Shown in pieces: positions 35,710 through 43,542 of a stretch of DNA of 64,000 nucleotides (position 1 is the stretch's first letter; every line of letters begins with the position of its first letter). Below the pieces are notes generated by a model. It saw only the letters and a list, made by a program, of their open reading frames with translations, had not been told where the DNA came from and searched no databases. The position numbers and the translations under genes were made by a program. Origin of the DNA: Psychrobacillus sp042885655 (GTDB lineage: Bacteria; Bacillota; Bacilli; Bacillales_A; Planococcaceae); contig NZ_JBHVRO010000003.1 of assembly GCF_042885655.1 (NCBI RefSeq), positions 124,001 through 188,000 on the forward strand, written 5' to 3'.

Positions 35710-36753
35710 ATGAAAAATATATATGATGTGACAATAATTGGTGGGGGACCAGCGGGACTATATTCCGCTTTTTATAGCGGTTTAAGAGAAATGAAAACAA
35801 AAATTATTGAATACCAACCACAATTGGGCGGAAAAATTCACGTATATCCTGAGAAAATGATTTGGGATGTTGGCGGACAAACGCCAATTTCAGGAGAAAA
35901 ATTAATGGGCCAATTAATACAACAAGGACTCACATTTGATCCGGAAGTAGTGTTAAATGAGAAAGTAGAATCCATTGCTAAAGATGAGAATGGAATTTTT
36001 GTTCTACATACAGTTTCAGGACAGAAGCATTATTCTAAAACCATCATAATAGCTGTAGGTAGTGGAATATTAAAGCCAACAAAGCTTGAAATAGAGGGTG
36101 CAGAACGATTCGAAGTAGGGAATTTAAATTACACAGTAAAATCCTTGCAACGTTTCAAAGATAAAACAGTCATTATTTCAGGTGGAGGAAATGCCGCGAT
36201 TGACTGGGCAAATGAATTGGAGCCAATTGCTAAAAAAGTATATCTGACATACAGAAAAGATGCCTTGAATGGTCATGAAGCCCAAGTAACGCAACTATTA
36301 GAAAGTTCCATAACTTGTTACTTTAATACAACTATTTCAAAACTTATAGCGAGTGAAAGTCATGACGTTATTGAACAAGTAGCATTAACGAATCATGAAA
36401 CAGGGGAAATATCCTATTTAGATATAGATGAAGTGGTCATTAATCATGGATATGAGCAAGATGCAGATCTTTTAAAGAATAGTAATATAGATATTCAAAT
36501 TGCTGAAAACTTTTATGTAGCTGGCACCAGTTTGAGTGAATCTTCCGTTGAGGGTGTATATGCTGCAGGTGACATTTTACAACATCCAGGAAAGCTGTAT
36601 TTAATTGCAGGAACTTTCCATGATGCTGCAAATGCGGTGAATCAAGCAAAACAATATATTCAACCAGATGCAGATAATATTGCAATGGTTTCGTCACATA
36701 ATGAAGTTTTTAAGGAACGAAATAGAGAATTAATCAAACAACTTATTCAATAA
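35710..36753 (+). CDS. Ferredoxin/flavodoxin-NADP reductase-type flavoprotein (YcgT/YumC/IruO-like)
   Basis: 347 residues, thioredoxin-reductase-like fold without the redox CxxC. FAD motif IGGGPAGLYSAFYSGL at the N-terminus, NADPH motif ISGGGNAAIDWANE, and FAD-closing EGVYAAGDI near the C-terminus. This is the type-2 ferredoxin-NADP reductase family. Placement opposite a siderophore operon with a shared Fur box suggests it reduces Fe(III) from imported siderophores, as Staphylococcus IruO does, and as expected for the Fur-regulated B. subtilis YcgT. ATG about 70 bases beyond the Fur box, with GGGTGGGAGACTTAAGTAA upstream. Confidence 0.88.
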   Translation: MKNIYDVTIIGGGPAGLYSAFYSGLREMKTKIIEYQPQLGGKIHVYPEKMIWDVGGQTPISGEKLMGQLIQQGLTFDPEVVLNEKVESIAKDENGIFVLHTVSGQKHYSKTIIIAVGSGILKPTKLEIEGAERFEVGNLNYTVKSLQRFKDKTVIISGGGNAAIDWANELEPIAKKVYLTYRKDALNGHEAQVTQLLESSITCYFNTTISKLIASESHDVIEQVALTNHETGEISYLDIDEVVINHGYEQDADLLKNSNIDIQIAENFYVAGTSLSESSVEGVYAAGDILQHPGKLYLIAGTFHDAANAVNQAKQYIQPDADNIAMVSSHNEVFKERNRELIKQLIQ

Positions 36754-36783
36754 AAAAAGCTGAGTTAAATTACTCAGCTTTTT
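36752..36783. terminator. Bidirectional terminator
   Basis: AAAAAGCTGAGT and ACTCAGCTTTTT form a perfect 12-bp stem with T-tracts on both strands between convergent genes. Confidence 0.9.
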
Positions 36784-37804
36784 ACCACTTGGCTTTATGC
36801 TCCTCGATGCATCCAAGTAATTGATGAATATGAAGGGAGGGACCATTTTCTAACTGGATTTTACCGTTATAATATCCTACCATTTGATGCACGTTCGAAG
36901 TCACAAGCTTTACATTTGTTTTTGCAATTCTATGGAAGAATGGAGTGAAAGTTAAATTCACTTCATTTGAAAACTTAGTTTTTATTGTCCAAGGTTGCAT
37001 GAAATCATTCGGATTATAGGTAAATAATAAATCTTCGTGAATTTTAGTTAACTTACCATCGATGAAAATTCCGTTTTCCGTCATCCCAGTTCCATCCGTC
37101 CATTTTCCTCCAAAGTTCAGTCCAATTCGTTTGGAACCAACACGTTGGGAAGCAAAACCCCAATTCCATAAAGCTTCACGTGGCCAAACACCTCTGCCAT
37201 AATCGAGCACAGAGAAATTATCCTCTGTTTGAAAAGAATAACGAGCATCTCCAATTTTTACGAAACCAGTTGTAGGCAATAAATGATGTTTAGCTGTAAA
37301 TTGAAACTGTGTCCGACTCCATGGAATGACTACATTGAGTGATTCATCATCTATAGGATGTGAAATATGTAAATCAGCATGTAAAAAATCCCCATCGAAG
37401 TTAGGTATGGTAACTGTCATATGAGTTTCATTTTGTATATATAAAAGCTGAATGGACATTTCTTTTGAATGTAATTGAACGCTTTCCAAAATCTGAGTAG
37501 GCATTTTCACTTTATTGCCCAAAGGAATCGTTACCGTCTTTTCAACGTAACGTTGAGTTTCATAATTTAAAAAATATACAAAGCAAACTGCTGCATAATC
37601 TAAGTGACTAATCGTTGCAGAAAAAAGGATTTCATCTCCAAACACACACCAATAATTCCACTTTTTCTTCCGCATATAGTGTCCTTTTAAATTGCTTTCA
37701 ATGATTGGCTTCTTCGCATATCCAATCGCTTTTGGATTTAAATTGCCTTTTTCATCACAAAGCAAAGTTGGCAATGTAATTTCTTTCTCTGCATGTTGGG
37801 GCAT
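36782..37804 (-). CDS. DUF2804 domain protein
   Basis: 340 residues of DUF2804: an N-terminal LPTLLCDEKGNLNPKAIGYA, then KKWNYWCVFGDEILFSATIS-HLDYA, FSVLDYGRGVWPREALWNWG-FAS and a C-terminal beta-rich region with FNPNDFMQPWTIK-type text. The fold is lipocalin-like beta-sandwich; function unknown in the family, which is broadly present in bacteria. No signal peptide or membrane segment. ATG with GGAAAGGAAGATGGCTA upstream. Monocistronic and convergent with the flavin reductase. Confidence 0.85.
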   Translation of the reverse strand: MPQHAEKEITLPTLLCDEKGNLNPKAIGYAKKPIIESNLKGHYMRKKKWNYWCVFGDEILFSATISHLDYAAVCFVYFLNYETQRYVEKTVTIPLGNKVKMPTQILESVQLHSKEMSIQLLYIQNETHMTVTIPNFDGDFLHADLHISHPIDDESLNVVIPWSRTQFQFTAKHHLLPTTGFVKIGDARYSFQTEDNFSVLDYGRGVWPREALWNWGFASQRVGSKRIGLNFGGKWTDGTGMTENGIFIDGKLTKIHEDLLFTYNPNDFMQPWTIKTKFSNEVNLTFTPFFHRIAKTNVKLVTSNVHQMVGYYNGKIQLENGPSLHIHQLLGCIEEHKAKW

Positions 37805-37982
37805 TAGCCATCTTCCTTTCCAAACTAATAAGAAAAATAAACTTTTCTGCTCAGTTACTTTCTAAACTACATAACTTTTTTTGTTAAATTTTTGTTTTGA
37901 AAAATAAAATAGGATTCATTGAATCAATACTAGCATATTTTTTAAACGAAATCATATAAACAGAAGAGAAGGAGGTGGAAAA

Positions 37983-38471
37983 TTGGCAACATATAACCGT
38001 GCCGCAGCAGTAGCCTATGCCCAAAAATGGTGGAATAGTAATAATCCTAAGTTTCCGATATTCGATGTGGACTGTACAAATTATATTTCACAATGTTTAT
38101 TTGCAGGTGGTGCTCCCATGAGAGGGCAGCCAAATAGGGGAAGAGGATGGTGGCTTGGAAATCATTCGTGGAGCTATAGCTGGAGCACTCCACATGGATT
38201 ACGATGGTATTTGGCAAGGTCAACAAAGGGGTTACAAGCGACCCAAGTGGATTCTCCATCGAAATTAATACCGGGAGATCTTATTTTTTATGATTTTGAA
38301 GGAGATGGTAGATACGATCACTCGACGATTGTAACCAGTATCAAAGATGGTATGCCATATGTAAATGCACATACAAATAATAGTAGAGACAGGTATTGGG
38401 ACTACGAAGATTCTTATGCACATACACCAAAAACAAGTTATATTTTCTTTCATATTAATGACAACTTCTAA
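37983..38471 (+). CDS. Amidase_6-domain protein (putative Cys amidase/peptidase)
   Basis: 162 residues consisting of one Amidase_6 (PF12671) domain: YNRAAAVAYAQKWWNSNNPKF at the start, FDVDCTNYISQCLFAGG with the likely catalytic Cys, and GRYDHSTIVTSIKDGMPYVNAHTNN with the catalytic His. The family is NlpC/P60-like and is associated with spores and cell walls. No signal peptide, so it may act inside the sporulating cell or be released on lysis. TTG start after AGAAGGAGGTGGAAAA, a strong site. Its own terminator follows. Substrate unknown. Confidence 0.87.
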   Translation: MATYNRAAAVAYAQKWWNSNNPKFPIFDVDCTNYISQCLFAGGAPMRGQPNRGRGWWLGNHSWSYSWSTPHGLRWYLARSTKGLQATQVDSPSKLIPGDLIFYDFEGDGRYDHSTIVTSIKDGMPYVNAHTNNSRDRYWDYEDSYAHTPKTSYIFFHINDNF

Positions 38472-38478
38472 CCGAACG

Positions 38479-38520
38479 AAAAGTGTAACCAAACGATGGA
38501 CGTTTAGTTACACTTTTTTT
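38479..38520 (+). terminator. Terminator after amidase gene
   Basis: AAAGTGTAAC and GTTACACTTT with inner AACG/CGTT pairing, then TTTTTT. Confidence 0.88.
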
Positions 38521-38521
38521 A

Positions 38522-38602
38522 AATATTGCGCATATGTATCGGAATGTTGCGGGTAGTTAAGCAGTAGATATTTCGAATACGCTCCACGAAGTTGCGAATG
38601 GT
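38522..38602. repeat. Phased array, TTGCG subtype (four units)
   Basis: ATATTGCG at 38523, ATGTTGCG at 38544, ATATTTCG at 38568 and AAGTTGCG at 38589: spacings 21, 24 and 21 bases. The same subtype occurs at 60107-60238. It lies directly behind the amidase terminator and before dispersed element copy C, between convergent genes. Confidence 0.6.
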
Positions 38603-38795
38603 TCCGAAATGGTATCTTCGGAAGCTTTTAATAGTGTAAGAAAGTATTTTTTTCTCTAATTATCGGACAAACATCCATTGTGAAGTGACGCAGTCACTTC
38701 ACGATCCAAAATCCCGCTGTAATAGTGTAACCAATGTTTCGTCAAATGCACTCAGGAATTAGTGAATCCAAGATGCACTGAAAAGACGCTTTTGC
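38603..38795. repeat. Dispersed element copy C: hairpin plus conserved 80-nt block
   Basis: TCCGAAATGGTATCTTCGGA-AGCTTTTAATAG, then a hairpin 38680-38702 (GTGAAGTGA / TCACTTCAC) and GTAATAGTGTAACCAATGTT-TCGTCAAATGCACTCAGGAA-TTAGTGAATCCAAGATGCAC. The hairpin arms differ in sequence from copies A and B but the pairing is kept. It abuts the 3' end of the minus-strand DegV gene. Confidence 0.72.
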
Positions 38796-38803
38796 TTTTC
38801 AAA

Positions 38804-39655
38804 TTATTTTACATACCACAGTACTGCTAAAGTTTCTTCACCGGCATGAACTGCTAAAGCGGTGCTAATTTCCCCAATTGTTACCTGAAGACTGGGTGAT
38901 TGGAGCTGAAGATCATTTTTTAAAGCATTCGCTTGTTCTATTGCATTAGCGTGCATAATGTAAACTAGATCTACACCCTCTGATTGAACAGATTCTATTA
39001 CTTTATTGATTAGATATTGTATAGCCTTTTTATGCGATCGAACTTTATCCAGTTCTTTTAATTCACCTTTGTTGTTGATTTGGATAATGGGCTTTATTTT
39101 TAACAAACTACCAAGATAAAACTGGGCACTACTTAATCTTCCACCTTTATAAAGCTGAGTTAAGTTACCAATTAAAATGTAATTACGAAATTTAGTTGCT
39201 TCTTTTCTTAAAGAGGATGCAATTTCTTCAAAAGACAGTCCTTGTTCTTCCAAAAGCAACCCTTTTTCTACTAAACCTGTAATTCCGGCAGATAATGATA
39301 GAGAATCGATACATTCCACTTGAACTTGTGCGATTTGAGCACCATTTATAGAAGAAGATATCGTTCCGCTCAAACTCTTGGAAATATGGATAGCAATAAT
39401 TGATTCATATTCTTTGCTTAGATTTGTATAAAGTTCTGCAAATTCACCAGTAGATGGTTGGGAGGTTTTTGCATTTTCCGTACCATTTCGAATTCGTTCG
39501 TACAGTTGTTCAGAAGTTAAATCAACTCCGTCTATAAACTGTTGTTGTCCAAAAGATATATAGAGGGGAATAATATACACATCAGGATGCTCTTGAAGCG
39601 AAGTATTTACATATGCACTACTATCTACTACCCAAGCAATTTTTTTCTTAGTCAT
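38804..39655 (-). CDS. DegV family fatty-acid-binding protein
   Basis: 283 residues: VDSSAYVN near the start, IIPLYISFGQQQFIDGVDL, AKTSQPSTGEF (the TSQPS motif contacting the lipid carboxylate) and ISKSLSGT. The C-terminal half has LSSAQFYLGSLLKIKPII. DegV/FakB proteins hold a fatty acid that the kinase FakA phosphorylates for phospholipid synthesis; FakA is not in this window. Next upstream on the same strand is a PlsY-like acyltransferase, which would use acyl-phosphate, a meaningful neighbour though not clearly in one operon (105-base gap). ATG after AATAGGGTGTTTTT. Confidence 0.9.
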   Translation of the reverse strand: MTKKKIAWVVDSSAYVNTSLQEHPDVYIIPLYISFGQQQFIDGVDLTSEQLYERIRNGTENAKTSQPSTGEFAELYTNLSKEYESIIAIHISKSLSGTISSSINGAQIAQVQVECIDSLSLSAGITGLVEKGLLLEEQGLSFEEIASSLRKEATKFRNYILIGNLTQLYKGGRLSSAQFYLGSLLKIKPIIQINNKGELKELDKVRSHKKAIQYLINKVIESVQSEGVDLVYIMHANAIEQANALKNDLQLQSPSLQVTIGEISTALAVHAGEETLAVLWYVK

Positions 39656-39759
39656 AAAAACACCCTATTCAATAAATTAGTTAATTAATAATAATTATAG
39701 CATAATGTCTGTCACATACTTAATAACCATTGTAAAAATTACTATTGTATAGATAATAA

Positions 39760-40332
39760 TTAAGGCAGCCTTTTCCACCATCGAGTATTCCATGATTCCG
39801 CTAAATCATATCGATGCCGTATAAGAATAATTATAATTGCTATGGAAAGTGGCCATGCATGGTATAATGATGGATTTAGTAAACATATGAAAGCGTAAGA
39901 AAGAAAAGCTAAAAACATGCTCAATGTAGCACTTCTAATAATTAGCAGTAAAAGGGCAAAAAATAATGCCAATATACTGAATAACAGTGGATTATAAGCT
40001 AATGCTACGCCAACAAAAGTTGCAATTCCTTTACCACCCTTAAATCTTAGCCAAAAAGGAAAAAGATGACCTAATATAACTAATAATCCACCAATTGCAA
40101 CAATAACTAAGGAGAATTGATAATAAAAGCCGAAATATATAATTAGAATCCCTTTTAGTGCATCGCCTAAAAAAGTAAGAAAAAAAGCCGTTTTTCCAAG
40201 AACCGCTCCAGCATTTCTTGCACCTAAATTACCACTACGCATCGTTCGTAAATCAGTTTTTTTCCATTTACCTACCCACCAAGCGGTAAGTAAATTACCA
40301 AATATATAGCTAATTAACCAGTAAAGATACAT
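39760..40332 (-). CDS. plsY: Glycerol-3-phosphate acyltransferase PlsY (acyl-phosphate type)
   Basis: 190 residues, about five membrane helices. The catalytic loops are visible: SGNLGARNAGAVLGK, FKGGKGIATFVGV and the C-terminal IRHRYDLAESWNTRWW. PlsY transfers an acyl group from acyl-phosphate to glycerol-3-phosphate at the membrane. Sequence around motif 1 (S-GNLGARNAG) is a little different from the housekeeping SGNIGATN, so it may be a paralogue; I cannot see the rest of the genome. Start ATG with GGGGTGATGTA upstream, 50 bases from the divergent GGDEF gene. Confidence 0.85.
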   Translation of the reverse strand: MYLYWLISYIFGNLLTAWWVGKWKKTDLRTMRSGNLGARNAGAVLGKTAFFLTFLGDALKGILIIYFGFYYQFSLVIVAIGGLLVILGHLFPFWLRFKGGKGIATFVGVALAYNPLLFSILALFFALLLLIIRSATLSMFLAFLSYAFICLLNPSLYHAWPLSIAIIIILIRHRYDLAESWNTRWWKRLP

Positions 40333-40382
40333 TACATCACCCCAAATAATTTGTTTGTGAGAGTAGAGAAAGGTTGCCCAGT

Positions 40383-42200
40383 TTGAAAACACGATTTTCA
40401 CTATTATTTTTACTTATATTATTTACACTAGCATCCTGTAATCCACAAAATCTTGCACCTCCATTGGCGAAAAATGGAGTGTTAGTATTAAGTAGAGAAG
40501 ACTTCACTAGTACGGAGCTAATTCAACTAAATGGAGAATGGAAGTTCTTTTGGAAAGAATTATTAACTGAAAATGAGATAAAGGATAGGACTAGCCAAAA
40601 CACACAGGCAAACGTGACAGTACCATCCAATTGGGAAGACACAGTAGGAACCAACTTTGGCTACGGAACTTACTATTTAAAGGTCATAATACCGGAAGAG
40701 AAAGTGGGCAATACTTTAGCAATTACAACGACAAACCAGAATACATCTTACACACTTTTAATAGATGGAGTTAGGGTTGCTTCCAATGGTTATGTAGGCA
40801 CAAGTTTTCTAACAAGCGAACCTGATTATTCTAATCGTCTCGTTTACTTTACACCGAGAAAAAAAGTAATAAATATCGTTTTACATATTTCAAATTTTAC
40901 AAATCCGATAGGTGGAGCAACGAAGCCAATATATTTAGGAACTTCAGAACATGTTTCAAGAACATATGAAAATACTTTAGCTTATACAATGTTCATTATC
41001 GGTTCCATTTTGGTTATGGGAATTTATGAATTATTTATTTTCTTTTTTAGAAGAAAAGACAAAGTATTCCTTTATTTTGGTTTGATTAGTATTTTCATTT
41101 CTTTATATTCCATATTAAAACCACCTTATTATTTTAACCATTTTGTCGCTATGATTCCTTGGGTTTGGGCAAATCGATTTGAAATTATTTGTATTTACAC
41201 TCTTTTCATTCTGTATTTATTTTTTGTACGAACAATGTATCCTAATGAAATGGAAAAACCACCAGTCGTTATTGGCATAATTATTTCAATTATTGCACTG
41301 ACGGTAACAACGTTTGCGGAGCCTGTCTTTTATCAACCACTTTTATATTACTTTTTTATACTCATTGCTTTTTTTATGATTTACATGTTATATGTGCTAA
41401 TTTTAGCATATAAGAGAAAAAGACCTACTATTTTTGTGAATCTATTAGCGAATTTAATATTTTTTAGTTCGGTAATAAACGATATATTACTCTATCTAAA
41501 TTGGATTCATTCCATTCCTTTTACAACAATTGGTTTCTTTTTATATGTACTAATACAGTCAATCAATCTAAGTAAAGAATATGCTCGCAAATTTGAAGAA
41601 GCAGAGAATTTGTCCATTGATTTACAACAGCTAAACGAATCGTTAGATGACAAAATTAAAGAAAGAACAGAGGAATTAAAACAAAAGAATGATGAATTGA
41701 AAAAGCTGACCCTAGTAGATGGTTTGACAGGGATCTATAATAGAAGATATTTTAATGAATATGTGGGGAAATATTTCAAGGAAGCATTTTCTACTAATCA
41801 GCATTTGTCTCTGCTAATGATCGATGTAGATAATTTTAAAATATATAATGACAACAAAGGACATATTGCAGGGGATGAGTTATTAATCCACTACTCTCAG
41901 CTAGTAAAAGAAATGTGCAATGGTAACACATTTGTAGCAAGGTATGGGGGAGAAGAATTTGTGGTCGTTTTACCAAGTGTTTCATTACAAGAAGCTACTC
42001 ATTTTGCTGAAAACTTACGATTATTAATAGAGGAACAAAAGATTTCAAGTACCATTGATGATAATTATGTCACAATTAGTGTTGGTGTTTCATCGACGGA
42101 GCATCATTCATTTAAACAAAAGGAAGAATTAATTGAGCGAGCGGACAATGCACTTTATGAATCAAAGAAAAACGGAAAAAACCGAGTAACTGTGCTGTGA
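40383..42200 (+). CDS. 7TMR-DISM-GGDEF lipoprotein, diguanylate cyclase
   Basis: About 605 residues. MKTRFSLLFLLILFTLASC is a lipoprotein signal (LASC). An extracytoplasmic beta domain (about 30-190, LNGEWKFFWKEL, NTSYTLLIDGVRVASNG) resembles sugar-binding 7TMR-DISM sensors. Seven membrane helices (about 200-395), a coiled coil (about 405-445) and a GGDEF domain with YGGEEF (about 522) follow. The signature is intact and there is no obvious RxxD I-site just before it, so it should make c-di-GMP without product inhibition. TTG start 9 bases after GAGAAAGG; another TTG is at 40374. Divergent from plsY. Confidence 0.87.
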   Translation: MKTRFSLLFLLILFTLASCNPQNLAPPLAKNGVLVLSREDFTSTELIQLNGEWKFFWKELLTENEIKDRTSQNTQANVTVPSNWEDTVGTNFGYGTYYLKVIIPEEKVGNTLAITTTNQNTSYTLLIDGVRVASNGYVGTSFLTSEPDYSNRLVYFTPRKKVINIVLHISNFTNPIGGATKPIYLGTSEHVSRTYENTLAYTMFIIGSILVMGIYELFIFFFRRKDKVFLYFGLISIFISLYSILKPPYYFNHFVAMIPWVWANRFEIICIYTLFILYLFFVRTMYPNEMEKPPVVIGIIISIIALTVTTFAEPVFYQPLLYYFFILIAFFMIYMLYVLILAYKRKRPTIFVNLLANLIFFSSVINDILLYLNWIHSIPFTTIGFFLYVLIQSINLSKEYARKFEEAENLSIDLQQLNESLDDKIKERTEELKQKNDELKKLTLVDGLTGIYNRRYFNEYVGKYFKEAFSTNQHLSLLMIDVDNFKIYNDNKGHIAGDELLIHYSQLVKEMCNGNTFVARYGGEEFVVVLPSVSLQEATHFAENLRLLIEEQKISSTIDDNYVTISVGVSSTEHHSFKQKEELIERADNALYESKKNGKNRVTVL

Positions 42201-42284
42201 AAAAAGCAAGACTTTTAATGCACTCAATTAATTGGTATGATATTAATAATCATTCACGTTTATTAAAAGGGAGTTTTTCAAAAA

Positions 42285-42863
42285 ATGATAGGTCAATCAC
42301 TAACTGTTCGCGATGCGATTGTTCAACGACGTTCCATAAAGCAATTTAACGGTCAACCAGTAGAAAGAGAAACATTATTAGCTATCTTAGAAGATGGAAT
42401 ATGGGCACCAAATCATCAGTTAAGACAGCCATGGCGCTTTGTTATTGCTTGTGGAAAAGAGCAAGTAGAATTATATGATGTGTTAAAAGAATTTGCTATT
42501 CCAAAATGGAAAGAGCTTTCAGAAGACGATTTAGAAAAACAAATGAAAAAATATACAGCACCTGGTGGATATGTATTTGTAATCGTTCCTGAAGACGCAC
42601 GTCAGAAGGAGAGACTAGAGGATTATGCAGCAGCTAGTATGCTAGTACAAAATGTACAATTACTTGCTTGGGATCGAGGAATCGGGTCTTGTTGGAAAAC
42701 ACCAGGATTTTTAGATAATCCAAAATTCCGAGAAGCACTTGGAATAAAACCGGGAGAACGCATCATAAGCATGTTACAAGTCGGATACTTCGATGAAATG
42801 CCTAAACCAAAACCACGTAAAAGTGTGGAAGAATTAATTACGATATTCGAAAAACAACAATAA
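42285..42863 (+). CDS. Nitroreductase family protein
   Basis: 192 residues, FMN-dependent nitroreductase fold: DAIVQRRSIKQFNGQPV at the start (RRSIK contacts FMN), IWAPNHQLRQPWRFVIA, DYAAASMLVQNVQLLAWDRGIGSC and a C-terminal QVGYFDEMPKPKPRKSVEE. It reduces nitro compounds or quinones, or acts as an iodotyrosine-deiodinase-like enzyme; the substrate is unknown. ATG after AAAGGGAGTTTTTC. Monocistronic, followed by a strong terminator and the first large 21-nt array. Confidence 0.9.
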   Translation: MIGQSLTVRDAIVQRRSIKQFNGQPVERETLLAILEDGIWAPNHQLRQPWRFVIACGKEQVELYDVLKEFAIPKWKELSEDDLEKQMKKYTAPGGYVFVIVPEDARQKERLEDYAAASMLVQNVQLLAWDRGIGSCWKTPGFLDNPKFREALGIKPGERIISMLQVGYFDEMPKPKPRKSVEELITIFEKQQ

Positions 42864-42871
42864 GTAAATGG

Positions 42872-42906
42872 AAATGGCTATCTCGCATCGAGATAGCCAT
42901 TTTTGT
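42872..42906 (+). terminator. Terminator after nitroreductase
   Basis: AAATGGCTATCTCG and CGAGATAGCCATTT form a 14-bp stem with a tiny loop, then TTTGTG. Confidence 0.9.
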
Positions 42907-42908
42907 GT

Positions 42909-43440
42909 GTGAATAAACGGCACAACGAGACCAATTGCTCTCTAATCGAGACCAATTGCTCTCTAATCGAGACCAATTGAAGTAGAACCGCAACCAAATG
43001 GCACCTACTCGAGACCAATTCCAGTAGGAACGCAACCATTTCTCACAATAAAGAGTTAACTCGAAATGAAACGTTATCGATTTTTGCATCGATAAAAATT
43101 CACGGAATTATTATCCATAAAAAGTGAATAAACGGCACAACGAGACCAATTTATCTCTAATCGAGACCAATTGAAGTAGAACCGCAACCAAATAGACCCT
43201 ATTCGAGACCAATTCCAGTAAACCGCAACCATTTCTCATAATAAAGAGTTAACTCGAAATGAAAAGTTATCTATTTTTACATCGATAAAAATTCACGGAA
43301 TTATTATCCATAAAAAGTGAATAAACGGAACAACGAGACCAATTTATCTCTAATCGAGACCAATTGAAGTAGAACCGCAACCAAATGGACCCTATTCGAG
43401 ACCAATTCCAGCAGAACCGCAACCATTTCTCACTATATTA
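42909..43440. repeat. 21-nt phased array in three tandem super-repeats (array 1)
   Basis: Cores CGAGACCAATT and CGCAACCA begin at 42926, 42947, 42968, 42989, 43010, 43031; 43141, 43162, 43183, 43204, 43224; and 43334, 43355, 43376, 43397, 43418. Spacing is 21 nt with one 20. The three blocks are separated by about 100 nt containing TAACTCGAAATGAAA, a hairpin around ATCGAT, and CACGGAATTATTATCCATAA. Super-period is 193/194 nt; block 1 has one extra unit. It lies between the convergent nitroreductase and M20 genes. No credible gene; frames through it encode heptapeptide repeats such as NWSRLES. Confidence 0.93.
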
Positions 43441-43496
43441 GTTAACAGGTATGAGATAGAGCATTAGAAAACTCCAATTATTACCGCAACTTGTAA

Positions 43497-43533
43497 CTAA
43501 AAAACCACATGGATCATAGAAATCCATGTGGTT
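43497..43533 (-). terminator. Terminator of the M20 dipeptidase gene
   Basis: AAACCACATGGAT and ATCCATGTGGTTT pair over 13 bases; the minus strand continues TTTTTAG. Confidence 0.87.
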
Positions 43534-43542
43534 TAGTAAGCA

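Noticed and set aside
42838..43089. Reverse-strand frame with NWSRLES heptads over array 1
   Set aside because: The heptads follow from the 21-nt DNA period; block periods of 193/194 nt break any frame, and there is no start with a ribosome site.
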